From NCBI GenBank assembly GCA_964572965.1, contig CAZNHL010000006.1, positions 1 through 64,000 on the forward strand: a stretch of DNA of 64,000 nt, written 5' to 3'. This document shows positions 26,279 through 35,224 of the stretch, in pieces; positions within the stretch are counted from its first letter, which is position 1, and every line of letters begins with the position of its first letter. This DNA comes from CAZNHL01 sp964572965 (lineage in GTDB: Bacteria > Bacteroidota > Bacteroidia > Cytophagales > UBA9547). The notes beneath the pieces are model-generated. The model was not told the DNA's origin and made no database searches. It saw nothing but the letters and a program-made list of their open reading frames with translations. The position numbers were made by a program, and so were the translations under genes.

Positions 26279-27475
26279 TTAGTACAATAAGCCAAACAGC
26301 CATAAAGGTATTTTATTAGCCGTTCCTATTTCAATATCGTCAGATGCAATGTAAGCGTCTTTTATGTTTTTTAGTTGAGTTTGTGGTTTCATTTTTCCAC
26401 CTATCTCAAAAGTATACTTTTCATCTACGAAAAAATCGCCTTGTAAATGTAGAGACAAATCATGGCCTGCATTTCTCATCTGGTTTAAAAAGAATGCTTC
26501 GCGTAATGATCCCTTATCTATTGAAACCGGTGCCAGTGCATATTGAATATTGGTATTTTCCAGAAATATTTTATCAGGTTTCTGCAGCGTGCTGGTACTT
26601 TTCCCCGATGCTGTTAACGAATTTATAAGCCTTGCTCTTTCCAGGTAATGCAAGTATAGAACTAAAGTGTTACGGTTGATACCTGTCTTTTCGCTTAGCT
26701 TAGAAATATTGGGTTTAAAAGGTACATTGGTTGCCAGAATATACAGAAGCTGGTGTATTTTCCTGATATTATGCGGGTCAAAACCTTCTATAAATTGTAA
26801 GTCTGTTTCAAGGATCAATCTTATTACCTGTTCAAGTTTTATTGAATAGGTATTGGAGTTTTCAAGGAAAAAAGGATAGTGCCCAATTCTAAGGTAATCG
26901 TCAAAGTGTGCAAGGGGCTTGAATTTGCTGCTTAAATCTGCGGCAATCTGCGTATGTCTTGAGAGAATATCACTTAATGTAATTGATGACAGGCTAATGG
27001 TATTTGTAAAGTGAAGATATTCTCTATATGAAAGACCTGTGAGTTCATATTGTATTGCTCTGCGGCTCAAATCTATATTTTGTCTAAGGATATCTATTGC
27101 AGAAGATCCTGTAAATACAATGCGGAGATCCGAATAAAAATCGTAAAGATTTTTGATTTCTCTTGCCCAGTCCGGGTATTTATGGACTTCATCAATAAAT
27201 AGCATTTTACCTCCCTGTTGCCGGAACTGCTCTGCAAAGGTTGATAACCTGTTTTCGGTAAAATATATATCGTCCATAGATATATATATGGCTTCGCTGC
27301 TCACCCCGAATTCTTGTTTTAATTTTTGAAGCAGCAGTGTGGTTTTGCCAGTGCCTCTTGCTCCTAAAACTCCAATGAGTCTGTCATTCCAATCTATCTT
27401 TTGAGATAGTGAGCGGACGATTTTCATCGATTGGTTTTGTATTAGTTGTATAGATTTAGTGATAAGAGCTTCCAT
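26279..27475 (-). CDS. DUF4143/AAA_14 ATPase 1
   Basis: 398 aa. Walker A GARGTGKTT (38-46), Walker B MLFIDEVH (91-98, D95-E96), sensor-like FTGSSAIDI. The middle has a winged-helix-like segment (LSEKTGINRNTLVLYLHYLERARLI, about 264-288) and the C-terminal DUF4143 nuclease-like fold (FFVDEKYTFEIGG). Known: widespread in Bacteroidota and archaea, biological role unclear. The start codon lies inside the last of four copies of AATAGCAAAwAT. This suggests the protein binds its own upstream sites (inference). Confidence 0.92.
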   Translation of the reverse strand: MEALITKSIQLIQNQSMKIVRSLSQKIDWNDRLIGVLGARGTGKTTLLLQKLKQEFGVSSEAIYISMDDIYFTENRLSTFAEQFRQQGGKMLFIDEVHKYPDWAREIKNLYDFYSDLRIVFTGSSAIDILRQNIDLSRRAIQYELTGLSYREYLHFTNTISLSSITLSDILSRHTQIAADLSSKFKPLAHFDDYLRIGHYPFFLENSNTYSIKLEQVIRLILETDLQFIEGFDPHNIRKIHQLLYILATNVPFKPNISKLSEKTGINRNTLVLYLHYLERARLINSLTASGKSTSTLQKPDKIFLENTNIQYALAPVSIDKGSLREAFFLNQMRNAGHDLSLHLQGDFFVDEKYTFEIGGKMKPQTQLKNIKDAYIASDDIEIGTANKIPLWLFGLLY

Positions 27476-27567
27476 ATTTGCTATTTGATACTGTCAAATA
27501 TAGTTATTTTTGCTATTTTTAACTATCAATTTTTGTATATTTTTGCTATTTGTGAATAGCAAAAATA
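27473..27567 (-). promoter_or_regulatory. Four-copy operator array of DUF4143 ATPase 1
   Basis: In gene sense: TATTTTTGCTATT (inverted, 27555-27567), then AATAGCAAAAATA at 27538-27550 and 27505-27517, and AATAGCAAATATG at 27473-27485, whose ATG is the start codon. The direct copies are 33 and 32 bp apart, about three helical turns. Confidence 0.75.
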
Positions 27568-27574
27568 AGAATAA

Positions 27575-28657
27575 CTAGTACTTTGTCTCTGTTTTTAATT
27601 CCAGAAAAGTGCCATAATTTTTTGCAGCATCTTCAGTTAACTCTTTCTTGTGATGATGTCTGGTTTCAAAAAACTCAGGCTCTATAATTACCTTGTCTTT
27701 CTTGACTGTTCGTTTCCATATCCCTATTGCCTGCCCGTTGTGGATGATCACCGGACGGAAAATGCCGTTATTGGAAATGGATTTTTTATGATGTTCTGTT
27801 TCTGACAATACAGCGCTTCTGTCTTTGTAGCTTATAATGTATTCGTCAAAAGCCGGGAGTAGAAAAATGCTTTCAGATTGTTTAGGTATTTTGAAAGTAT
27901 TCGGAATCAGGTAAGTCTGCTCATTGATTTTCTCAAAAATGAAATCCTTTTTAATGGCTTCGATTCCTTTTTTAGCATCACCCTGTGTTAAGCCTGACCA
28001 CCAGCAAAAATCCGGCAATGTAGCCGGAGCATGGCTTGAAAAATACCTGTGTGCCAGTTTGGCCAGCGCTTCCTCTCTGCTGATGGCTTTGTGCACGGGA
28101 ACACGCTCATCGAGCAGGGCATAAGTTTGTTGTTTCCCCTTATTGATACCGCTGCATACAATATTGCTGAGTTCTGCCATATACATCAGGTGAGCAGGAC
28201 GGTTGTCTCCGCCTTTTGTTGCAATATTTTGTGCTTCAAGGGCAGCCATGAGCTCTTCACGCGTCAGGTGTTTGTTTCCGCTTAAAGCCTTTTCAATAAT
28301 GACATTACTTTTTTTGAGTATTTCCGGGGTTATTTCGAGCTCTTTCAGCCTTGATTTCATAGAAGAAATAATCTGAGGAGCTGTTAATTCTGTCATCCAA
28401 CGGATATCATATGGTGCTACCAGATGCCAGGTAGGTCTCAGGATATGGGTTCTTAGTATCTCGCCTTTGTTGAGTGCATTCTCTATAGTGGCATCTGTGG
28501 TACCGGATAGTCTGATACCAACCGCCCATTTGGACATCTGGTAATCTTGTGCCTGCATAGCGCCCATCCAGCTCACAAGATCCTGTGGTTTTTTAAAGCC
28601 GGTACCAACTATCTGTTGGTTAATAAGTCTGGCAATCGCTATTTCAGAAAAAGTCAT
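27575..28657 (-). CDS. AlkZ-like winged-helix DNA glycosylase (HTH_42)
   Basis: 360 aa from MTFSEIAIARLINQQI, which matches family starts; 12 extra residues upstream look non-coding. WMGAMQAQDYQMSKWAVGIR carries the QxQ motif of AlkZ/AlkX glycosylases, LRPTWHLVAP and DFCWWSGLTQGDAKKG are further family blocks, and PAFDEYIISYKDRSAVL closes the winged-helix domain. Known: AlkZ-type enzymes unhook interstrand crosslinks or excise alkylated bases. It stands 8 bp beyond the operator array of the ATPase and may be co-expressed. Confidence 0.9.
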   Translation of the reverse strand: MTFSEIAIARLINQQIVGTGFKKPQDLVSWMGAMQAQDYQMSKWAVGIRLSGTTDATIENALNKGEILRTHILRPTWHLVAPYDIRWMTELTAPQIISSMKSRLKELEITPEILKKSNVIIEKALSGNKHLTREELMAALEAQNIATKGGDNRPAHLMYMAELSNIVCSGINKGKQQTYALLDERVPVHKAISREEALAKLAHRYFSSHAPATLPDFCWWSGLTQGDAKKGIEAIKKDFIFEKINEQTYLIPNTFKIPKQSESIFLLPAFDEYIISYKDRSAVLSETEHHKKSISNNGIFRPVIIHNGQAIGIWKRTVKKDKVIIEPEFFETRHHHKKELTEDAAKNYGTFLELKTETKY

Positions 28658-28714
28658 GTGACAATTTAGTAAGTCCCGAAGATTTAACAGCAACGATACT
28701 GTTTTATAAAATGA

Positions 28715-29698
28715 TCAAAACGCCTGTTTACTGCGGAGGTACTTTTCAATACTTTGCTGCAACCTGTCTGATGTTTTTCGGGATACAATATAGGTGCTGA
28801 TAATTTTTTGAGTGCTGACTGAATGTGCGTTCTGGTTGTACCAGTTTTTTAGCGGGACATTGCCCAATTGTTTTTCCCACAAACTGATATTTGCTTCTTT
28901 GATTGGTTCCCAGCTGATATTGTTATAAGTATTGTCGACAGTCGTCTGCATATAAATTGTCTGGCCGTTTACAGATTTCATTGGCAAAATAAGTTCTGTC
29001 CAGCAGTGGTTGCTTTGGGTCATTATTTTAGCCTTATATTTTAGAATATCAAGAAGAGAAACAAAAGCCATTTCACGTTCGCTGCACCAGCCAAAGGTTG
29101 AAAAAGTGTCACAGGCAGGAGAGTAGTATTTGGGCTTTTCTGTAAACATATCTGTTAAAAACAGTGCAGGAACACGGTCTATGTCAGCATAAGAATTATA
29201 TTTGGCAAATTGGACAGGCGCTTTGGTTTCTTTAAGCAGCTTCCCTGTTTCAGTAAAACGGATGTCGTATCTGCTGTTAGGTGTTACCCAGTGCCAGAAG
29301 TAGGGGATGTTGAGAATATTACCTCTGGAGCCATTCGAAGGCCCATTGGCTGTGAATAAGTCGTGGAGAATCTTTATTGAATAGAAAGCCCTGATATTAG
29401 TGCTGTCGGCTGCATCTATATTGAAACTTTCGCAAAGAGTCTTGAAATTATCTGTATTTGTTTTAGCGAAACGATTAGAGTAGCGACGGGAAACAGCAGA
29501 AAGAAACTGGGGGATCGGCAGAGAGTCGTATGGGTAGTTTACAGCAATATTGTCACCTGATAGTGCGGAGGTATTTTCGGGCTGTTTTATCGCTGCTTGT
29601 TGTCCGCAGGCTATAAAAAGGCAGCTTACAAGTATTAAAGTAATGTAATAGTTCACAGGCTTGCGGTTTAGTACAAAAGTAGAAAATGTTACAGACAT
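28715..29698 (-). CDS. Transglutaminase-like lipoprotein
   Basis: 327 aa. Lipobox LFIAC with Cys31. A Cys-His-Asp set in the order of transglutaminase-like proteases is visible: C205 in GWCSEREMAF, H231 in SNHCWTEL, D255 in TVDNTYN. The N-terminal 180 residues are helical and unassigned. Known: such folds act as amidases, proteases or deamidases, and outer-membrane-anchored copies are frequent in Bacteroidota. The remote match is inferred from motifs only. Confidence 0.75.
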   Translation of the reverse strand: MSVTFSTFVLNRKPVNYYITLILVSCLFIACGQQAAIKQPENTSALSGDNIAVNYPYDSLPIPQFLSAVSRRYSNRFAKTNTDNFKTLCESFNIDAADSTNIRAFYSIKILHDLFTANGPSNGSRGNILNIPYFWHWVTPNSRYDIRFTETGKLLKETKAPVQFAKYNSYADIDRVPALFLTDMFTEKPKYYSPACDTFSTFGWCSEREMAFVSLLDILKYKAKIMTQSNHCWTELILPMKSVNGQTIYMQTTVDNTYNNISWEPIKEANISLWEKQLGNVPLKNWYNQNAHSVSTQKIISTYIVSRKTSDRLQQSIEKYLRSKQAF

Positions 29699-29721
29699 AC
29701 TATTACCTGCCAGTAGTGATT

Positions 29722-30318
29722 CTACTTTTCAATTCTAGTCCATCTTTCTGTTTGCCTCGTCAGTTTAGAAAACATCAATTTGCAAAGAAAATTTTCAAGG
29801 ATATCCTGGCCTTTTTCCCAGTAGCCAAGATTTGAAGCAGAGTTAATGTGCCCGAGTTCTCCCACATTTACAAAATTGCTACCCCATTTCTGTGCCAGTT
29901 CAGCAGCCCTTTCAATTGAAATATATGGATCGTTGGTGCTGGCAACAACAATAGAAGGAAAAGGTAGTTTATGTGTCGGTATCGGGGCGAAATTCCAGGT
30001 TTCTTCAGGTGTGTGAAGTTCAGAATCCACATCAGCAGGTGCTACAAGGAAAGCGCTGATTACCTTTTCGTCATAGTGCTTTTCAGCCCAATGTACCAGC
30101 AGTGAAACAGCAAGGCTATGCGCAACTGCAATCACAGGCCCTTCAATAGTTGCCAGTGTTGTTTCAAGCCTTTCAAGCCAGTCCGCCAATTGCGGCTGAT
30201 CCCAGTTATCCTGAACCACTTTTACAGATCCCGGAAATTCTTCCAGCCAGAAATTCTGCCAGTGTCCCGGCCCTGAATCGCCCAGCCCGGGAATAATTAA
30301 TAGAGTCGGTTTCATCAT
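29722..30318 (-). CDS. RBBP9/YdeN-family serine hydrolase
   Basis: 198 aa. LLIIPGLGDSGPGHWQNFW is the family N-terminus; nucleophile S68 in AVAHSLAVSLL; acid in VVASTNDPY; histidine in ELGHINSASNLG. Known: small cytoplasmic alpha/beta hydrolases of unclear substrate. 10 bp downstream of cysE in transcription order, so probably one unit. Confidence 0.92.
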   Translation of the reverse strand: MMKPTLLIIPGLGDSGPGHWQNFWLEEFPGSVKVVQDNWDQPQLADWLERLETTLATIEGPVIAVAHSLAVSLLVHWAEKHYDEKVISAFLVAPADVDSELHTPEETWNFAPIPTHKLPFPSIVVASTNDPYISIERAAELAQKWGSNFVNVGELGHINSASNLGYWEKGQDILENFLCKLMFSKLTRQTERWTRIEK

Positions 30319-30328
30319 CGTGTTTGGT

Positions 30329-31177
30329 TTATGATGCCTGAATAATTACTTCTATATCCTGTACCTTTTTGTCTTTTGACGTAATACGTAATTGATGTGT
30401 ATTAAATACATTCGAATTAGGTGCTACACTACGAGTGAGAAATACACTTCCTCCGATAATACTGTTATCACCAATTTTCGTATTGCCACCCAATATTGTT
30501 GTTCTTGCATATATTACAACATTATTGCCAACCGTTGGGTGCCTTTTAATGGACGATAAACCTTTTTCGACATGCAAAGCGCCAAGCGTCACACCCTGAT
30601 AAATCGTTACATTTTTACCAATGACAGACGTTTCGCCGATTACTACGCCCGTTCCGTGATCTATTATAAAAGGAACACCTATTACTGCTTTCGGATGAAT
30701 GTCAATCCCTGTATTGCTGTGAGCATATTCGCAGAGGATACGAGGCAATATAGGCACTTCAAGGTCTGATAATTTATGCGCTATCCTGTAAATTGCTGTT
30801 GCAAAAAAGCCAGGATAGGAAACAATGACTTCGTGGATACTCGTAGCCGCAGGATCGCTGTTTACAATGGCTTCAGCATCCTGTCTCAGATCCAGATAAA
30901 TACTTTCCAGCGATTCATAAAAGTCATCTACAGTCTTTTCTATGCTATGGTCTTTATTGGGGATATAGCTCAGAAGGATGTTCTCAAGGTCAATCTGGCT
31001 CTTCTTTAACAAGCCTTCATAAAAAGGTATTTTCGGTAAAAAAGTATTAGGGAAAAGGTATTCCAGCAAATCCTTTAGCCATTTAACAGCATCAGCAGGA
31101 AATGGGGTCGGCTCCCATTCCGCATGGTGGGTTTTGTGAAGAAAGTGAATGAATTTTTGATTGGTCTGGCTTCTCAT
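30329..31177 (-). CDS. cysE: Serine O-acetyltransferase
   Basis: 282 aa. N-terminal helical domain (to about residue 130), then AIYRIAHKLSD and the left-handed beta helix with hexapeptide repeats: GIDIHPKAVIGVPFIIDHG, VVIGETSVIG, VTLGALHVEKG, KRHPTVGNNVVIYA. The HG and HP histidines of the active site are present. Known: makes O-acetylserine, the carbon acceptor for sulfide in cysteine synthesis. Its promoter region has CTATAG at 31241, in common with the sulfatase units, which fits sulfur control. Confidence 0.94.
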   Translation of the reverse strand: MRSQTNQKFIHFLHKTHHAEWEPTPFPADAVKWLKDLLEYLFPNTFLPKIPFYEGLLKKSQIDLENILLSYIPNKDHSIEKTVDDFYESLESIYLDLRQDAEAIVNSDPAATSIHEVIVSYPGFFATAIYRIAHKLSDLEVPILPRILCEYAHSNTGIDIHPKAVIGVPFIIDHGTGVVIGETSVIGKNVTIYQGVTLGALHVEKGLSSIKRHPTVGNNVVIYARTTILGGNTKIGDNSIIGGSVFLTRSVAPNSNVFNTHQLRITSKDKKVQDIEVIIQAS

Positions 31178-31240
31178 AATGGCTACCTTAATTATCTCTT
31201 TTATAAAGTTATATCTTTCGGAATTAATTTCATACTTATT

Positions 31241-31246
31241 CTATAG
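31241..31246 (-). promoter_or_regulatory. CTATAG element upstream of cysE
   Basis: In cysE sense the site reads CCTATAGAATAAG. CTATAGAATAAG is also found exactly at 58820 before the RND unit. 64 nt before the start; no C-run follows. Confidence 0.5.
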
Positions 31247-31291
31247 GATAAGATAAAAAATGTAAAAAATCAGATAAATTTGAGGCGTCCG

Positions 31292-31322
31292 GATGTTCCA
31301 CTTTTCAAAAAAGTGGAACATC
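31292..31322. repeat. GATRTTCCACTTTT palindrome, copy 1
   Basis: GATGTTCCACTTTT, CAA, and its complement. A variant with the same centre is at 40581-40611. Located in the cysE/31383 divergent region. Confidence 0.75.
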
Positions 31323-31382
31323 TCTGCATAGCATTACTTTTCATAAATTATTGCTATTTTGAGGAACTATAACTGACTCAAG

Positions 31383-31991
31383 ATGACGAACCTGTTTTTG
31401 AAAGCTAAGCATTGGCAATTATTTATATTAATGTGTGGCATTCCCTTAATTTTTCAATTTGTGGTAATGACCACTATATTTTCCACCATAGGGCAACCAA
31501 ACATAAATCCGCTATTTTTATTTCAATACATGAAATTCTTTCCGCTGATAATGCTGATTAGTGTTGGGAGTTATTTTGGTTGGTTTTGGTCTGTTGCAAC
31601 GGGGTGTCAGAATAAAATTCCTGGGGGAATAAAAATGAAAGTAAGGAAGTTTAAAGTATTCTTCTTTATACCGCTGGTTTATATCATTTCTGTTTTGGTG
31701 TTAGTAATAATCGGAACGAACGGGATGTTAGAAAGTACCGGAAAGCCCAGTATAAGTTTTGTATTAGGTTTAACGGGGATTATTGTTCCTATGCACTTGT
31801 TTTCAATGTTTTGTATATTTTATTCAGTGTATTTTACCGCAAAGACTCTCAAGACTGTTGAACTTCAACGTGAAGTAAAATTTGCAGATTTTGTGGCAGA
31901 GTTTTTCCTTATATGGTTCTATCCTGTCGGCGTATGGATACTTCAGCCTAAAGTTAACCGATTGGCAGAGGAGTCTCCGGGGTTAATTTAA
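31383..31991 (+). CDS. Hypothetical four-helix membrane protein
   Basis: 202 aa with hydrophobic segments at about 12-36, 50-70, 93-115 and 127-152, then a tail FADFVAEFFLIWFYPVGVWILQPKVNRL that resembles the end of several small Bacteroidota membrane proteins. No signal peptide. Not assigned to a known family by eye. Divergent from cysE. Confidence 0.75.
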   Translation: MTNLFLKAKHWQLFILMCGIPLIFQFVVMTTIFSTIGQPNINPLFLFQYMKFFPLIMLISVGSYFGWFWSVATGCQNKIPGGIKMKVRKFKVFFFIPLVYIISVLVLVIIGTNGMLESTGKPSISFVLGLTGIIVPMHLFSMFCIFYSVYFTAKTLKTVELQREVKFADFVAEFFLIWFYPVGVWILQPKVNRLAEESPGLI

Positions 31992-32158
31992 ATAAGGTAT
32001 TATTCTCTGATGTATTTGAAGTTCATTTAAGAAGATTTAATCTCTTTAGATTGTCCTAGTTTAATATTACGACATAAAAATGATTACAATATAGTGTGCT
32101 CCTCAGATTTTCTTTAGAAAATCACTATGTGTAGCTAATAGCAGGCGTCATATTTAAA

Positions 32159-32202
32159 AACACATAGATTCTGTGTTGAATTAAAAACAGAATCTATGTG
32201 TT
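32159..32202. terminator. Hairpin, probable transcript end of the 31383 gene
   Basis: CACATAGATTCTGT and ACAGAATCTATGTG are perfect 14-nt arms with a 12-nt loop, extended by AA/TT. The arms are weakly T-rich downstream. Confidence 0.5.
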
Positions 32203-32278
32203 AAAATTAAAACGAATTGGATATTTCTTAATATCTATCTGGGACAAACTAAATCTCTTTTTATAAAATAAATAAGAC

Positions 32279-33121
32279 ATGTTACCAATCATAAATCCAA
32301 CCGAATTATTAAAGCTAGAGAGGTCAGGAAATCTGATTTTGGTTGATGCCAGTGGCGGGCCAAATACAAAAGCTAACTATGATACAAAGCATTTGGAAGG
32401 GGCTTTATTTGTGGACTTGAACAGTCAGCTGGCAGATATCAAAGAAGATGTATCCGTCGGAGGAAGGCACCCCTTAGCGACAATTACCCAGTTTGCTCAG
32501 ACATTAACAGATCTGGGAATTACTGCACAAAGCCATGTGGTAGTTTATGATGATAAAAACGGAGCAAATGCCGCAGCGCGTTTCTGGTGGATGCTGAAAG
32601 CCATAGGCCATGAAAAGGTGCAGGTGCTTGACGGTGGTTTTCAGGCGGCAGAGAAAGCAGGTTTCCCTGTAAGCTCAAAAGTAGAAACTGCCAACAAAGT
32701 AATTCCTTACAAGGTCGAAAACTGGAACCTTCCTGTAGCTGACCTGGCTGAAGTTGAAAGAGTTTCGCAGGACGGAGATTATATAGTTATTGATGTTCGA
32801 GACAGAGAAAGGTACAATGGGGAAAAAGAACCTATTGATTTAGTAGCAGGCCATATTCCCGGCGCGGTCAATGTGCCTTTGACAGAAAACCTGGATACCA
32901 ATGGTTTTTTCAAAACACCGGAAGAATTGAAGAAGAAATATCAATCACTCTTTAACGAACGCCCGGCAGAAAATGTGATTGTTCATTGTGGTTCGGGTGT
33001 AACTGCCTGTCATACATTACTGGCAGCAGCATATGCCGGGTTTGAAATCCCGAAACTATATGTTGGTTCCTGGAGCGAGTGGTCAAGAAACGGCAAGACC
33101 ATTGCTACAAAATTGAGTTAA
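32279..33121 (+). CDS. Sulfurtransferase (3-mercaptopyruvate sulfurtransferase-like)
   Basis: 280 aa with two rhodanese domains. The N-terminal one lacks the cysteine (VVVYDDKNGANAAARFWWML); the C-terminal one has IVHCGSGVTACHT with C237 as the sulfur carrier. The CGSGVTA loop is that of mercaptopyruvate sulfurtransferases rather than CRKGVTA of thiosulfate enzymes. No signal peptide, so cytoplasmic. Monocistronic, with a strong terminator 0 bp after its stop. A CTATCTGGGA sequence upstream only weakly resembles the CTATAG element. Confidence 0.95.
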   Translation: MLPIINPTELLKLERSGNLILVDASGGPNTKANYDTKHLEGALFVDLNSQLADIKEDVSVGGRHPLATITQFAQTLTDLGITAQSHVVVYDDKNGANAAARFWWMLKAIGHEKVQVLDGGFQAAEKAGFPVSSKVETANKVIPYKVENWNLPVADLAEVERVSQDGDYIVIDVRDRERYNGEKEPIDLVAGHIPGAVNVPLTENLDTNGFFKTPEELKKKYQSLFNERPAENVIVHCGSGVTACHTLLAAAYAGFEIPKLYVGSWSEWSRNGKTIATKLS

Positions 33122-33163
33122 AATAAAAGGGTTCCGAGTATACACCCGGAACCCTTTTATTTT
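33120..33163. terminator. Bidirectional intrinsic terminator
   Basis: AAAATAAAAGGGTTCCG / CGGAACCCTTTTATTTT, 17-bp perfect arms with a 10-nt loop, between convergent genes. Confidence 0.93.
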
Positions 33164-33218
33164 GCTGATTAGAGACTATTCCTCTTTTTAAAAGTTCTGC
33201 GCAACCAGCGGGAAACAA

Positions 33219-33974
33219 TCAAAATGCATACGAAGCTCCTGCATTCAGGTACACGTTGTACATTTTGTAAGTCACACTTTCAAAGCCGGTAGGGAAGATT
33301 GGTACAAGTCCCCAGGTTAATCTTAAAGAAGCTGCTAATCTTTCCGTAATCTTTCTTTCTGCAGCTACATCAAAACCGCAATCAAACCTTCTTACCTGAT
33401 TTGAGAAATCATAAGGAGCCCCGTTACCTACAGTCAGTTTTTGTCCCTCTTTACTATAAAGATAACCATCAAGGGCAGAGCCGGTAAAACTGGAAGTTAA
33501 TAACAATGCCACATAAGCACCAGCCTGTAATTCCCATTTGCTATTAGGTTTATAGGTTGCAAGTATCGGCAATGATAAATAACTGTTTTGTACAGCAGTC
33601 TTAATTTCTCCTGAATAATAACCGGATACAGGAGCATTGTCGTCGCCTACATTAATGGTGGTATAATAATATTTTACATCAGCACGTGTCGTCATTCCTT
33701 TGTATTCAGTGCGCAGTCCGAAATCGTAACCCCATTTTTCATTAATCTGGTGGCTCAGGTGTAAACCTATGGAAGGAGCGAATGAAGGAGAGTAGGAATT
33801 TATTTTTCTGATTTCTGCCGGAAGACCGATAGGGGTAGTTCCGCCAAAGTTGTAGCCGACCCGAAGTTTTATTTTAAAATAATCAGTAAACTTTCCTGCT
33901 TTTGCCTGAAAATTTAAACCGGACAACAGGCCAATGAAGAGAATAAAAGGAATATGTTTTTTTAGAAACGTCAT
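33219..33974 (-). CDS. PorT-like outer-membrane beta-barrel protein
   Basis: 251 aa. Signal peptide 1-26 (NFQAKA). Strand pattern with alternating aromatics: KIKLRVGYNFGG, APSIGLHLSHQI, YDFGLRTEYKG, YLSLPILATYK, ELQAGAYVALLL; ends AGASYAF with terminal Phe as outer-membrane barrels do. Resembles the PorT/OMP_b-brl_2 group. 7 bp after the PCMD lipoprotein gene in transcription order, so the two probably act together at the cell surface. Confidence 0.88.
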   Translation of the reverse strand: MTFLKKHIPFILFIGLLSGLNFQAKAGKFTDYFKIKLRVGYNFGGTTPIGLPAEIRKINSYSPSFAPSIGLHLSHQINEKWGYDFGLRTEYKGMTTRADVKYYYTTINVGDDNAPVSGYYSGEIKTAVQNSYLSLPILATYKPNSKWELQAGAYVALLLTSSFTGSALDGYLYSKEGQKLTVGNGAPYDFSNQVRRFDCGFDVAAERKITERLAASLRLTWGLVPIFPTGFESVTYKMYNVYLNAGASYAF

Positions 33975-33981
33975 AGATGTT

Positions 33982-35052
33982 TTATTTTTTTGTCACAATA
34001 GTCAGTTCATCAACAATCAATTTACTGCCGACTGCTCCTTCGTAAGTAGCACCCTTGTGGCTGGAAGAAAATACAACAGTAAGACTGTAAGTATTGTGTT
34101 CAAAATCAGGCTGTGAAGAGAAAACAAAAGGAATGTCGAAATCAATAAAACCAGTGCCCGGTGTTGCAGAGCCATTTGGCAATTGTGCTGTAGCAATAAT
34201 ATTAGGAGAGCTTAAAACATTGTCACCTGTAAGGTATTTTACATTGTTGTCGGTTTTAAACATGACAGCATAAATGGCGCATGTATCAATCCGTTTAGCT
34301 ACAGCATTGCCATTTTTATCTGTGAATAAAGGGCCGGGCTTATATTGGTATTTCCCTGTAATTTTTACAGGTTCTTCGTCAAATGGTTGTCCGAATTGGG
34401 TTGCTTTTAATGGTTGGTTACCTGCAATTGCTGCATTGAAATTACCCAAAAAGAGTGAACCTGCGGCAATCGGAACATATTGAATGATTACATTGCCTGG
34501 CCCTTTGATTGTAGTGAGCTCAGCAGCATAAGGTCCTTGTGCGCTATTGGTTGTAGCATGTGCCGGATAGTTTTCCGGTTTTTTGTTGGCCAGAAAAATT
34601 GAAACTCCTGCATTGCCTGAAGTCCAGACAGACGTATTTCTGTCATTTGGAGTCTGGTAATGAGACTGCGGATCTTCTTTCCAGCTATCAAAAGGATGAT
34701 AAAGATCAATAGAGTAAATAAGTGAAACTTTGTAGTTTTTACGGTATTGTCCGTTTTCTGAAGTAACAGTATAGGTCACCGGATTTGTTAAATCAACGGC
34801 TTGTCCCGATGCGGGGCTGCAAGTTGCACCTGTTGATAAAATCAATGAAGGGACAACCTTTGTAATATCTATTTTATCCTTTTTTACAAGGATAGTAATG
34901 TTTGTTCCGGTAATAACAGAATCCTGGTTGGGTTTCAATGCGCTGTCAGGTAAGTGGAATCGTAATATATCCGCCTCCGGACTTTTAGGCTCAGGTTTTA
35001 TACACGAGCAATGAATAACAGCAATGAACGAAAAGTAGGCTAGGGCTTTCAT
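33982..35052 (-). CDS. PCMD-domain lipoprotein
   Basis: 356 aa. Signal with Cys15 or Cys17 (IHCSC) as lipid site. N-terminal Ig-like part (ITILVKKDKIDITKVVPSLILS, YTVTSENGQYRKNY) followed by the PCMD domain: GSLFLGNF, KATQFGQPFDEEPVKITGKYQYKPG and VVFSSSHKGATYEGAVGS with LIVDELTI at the end. Known: PF13201, putative carbohydrate-metabolism domain with a jelly-roll-like fold, surface located in Bacteroidota. Operon with the PorT-like barrel. Confidence 0.9.
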   Translation of the reverse strand: MKALAYFSFIAVIHCSCIKPEPKSPEADILRFHLPDSALKPNQDSVITGTNITILVKKDKIDITKVVPSLILSTGATCSPASGQAVDLTNPVTYTVTSENGQYRKNYKVSLIYSIDLYHPFDSWKEDPQSHYQTPNDRNTSVWTSGNAGVSIFLANKKPENYPAHATTNSAQGPYAAELTTIKGPGNVIIQYVPIAAGSLFLGNFNAAIAGNQPLKATQFGQPFDEEPVKITGKYQYKPGPLFTDKNGNAVAKRIDTCAIYAVMFKTDNNVKYLTGDNVLSSPNIIATAQLPNGSATPGTGFIDFDIPFVFSSQPDFEHNTYSLTVVFSSSHKGATYEGAVGSKLIVDELTIVTKK

Positions 35053-35224
35053 TTTAATACTAAATATAGTTCGTGAATATACATATTTGAATTAGCATTA
35101 GCCTGTGATTTTTATCTAAATTTGCAACGCTATGGTATTTACTTTTTGAAGTTGTATACGCCGGATGAGTACAGGTTTTGAAGTTTGTAAAAGAGTAGAA
35201 TTAGCCCAAAGACTATAACTAAAT

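Noticed and set aside
32240..32250. TCTATCTGGGA upstream of the sulfurtransferase as a CTATAG variant
   Set aside because: Two changes in the six-base core and no C-run. Too weak, although the gene would fit the regulon.
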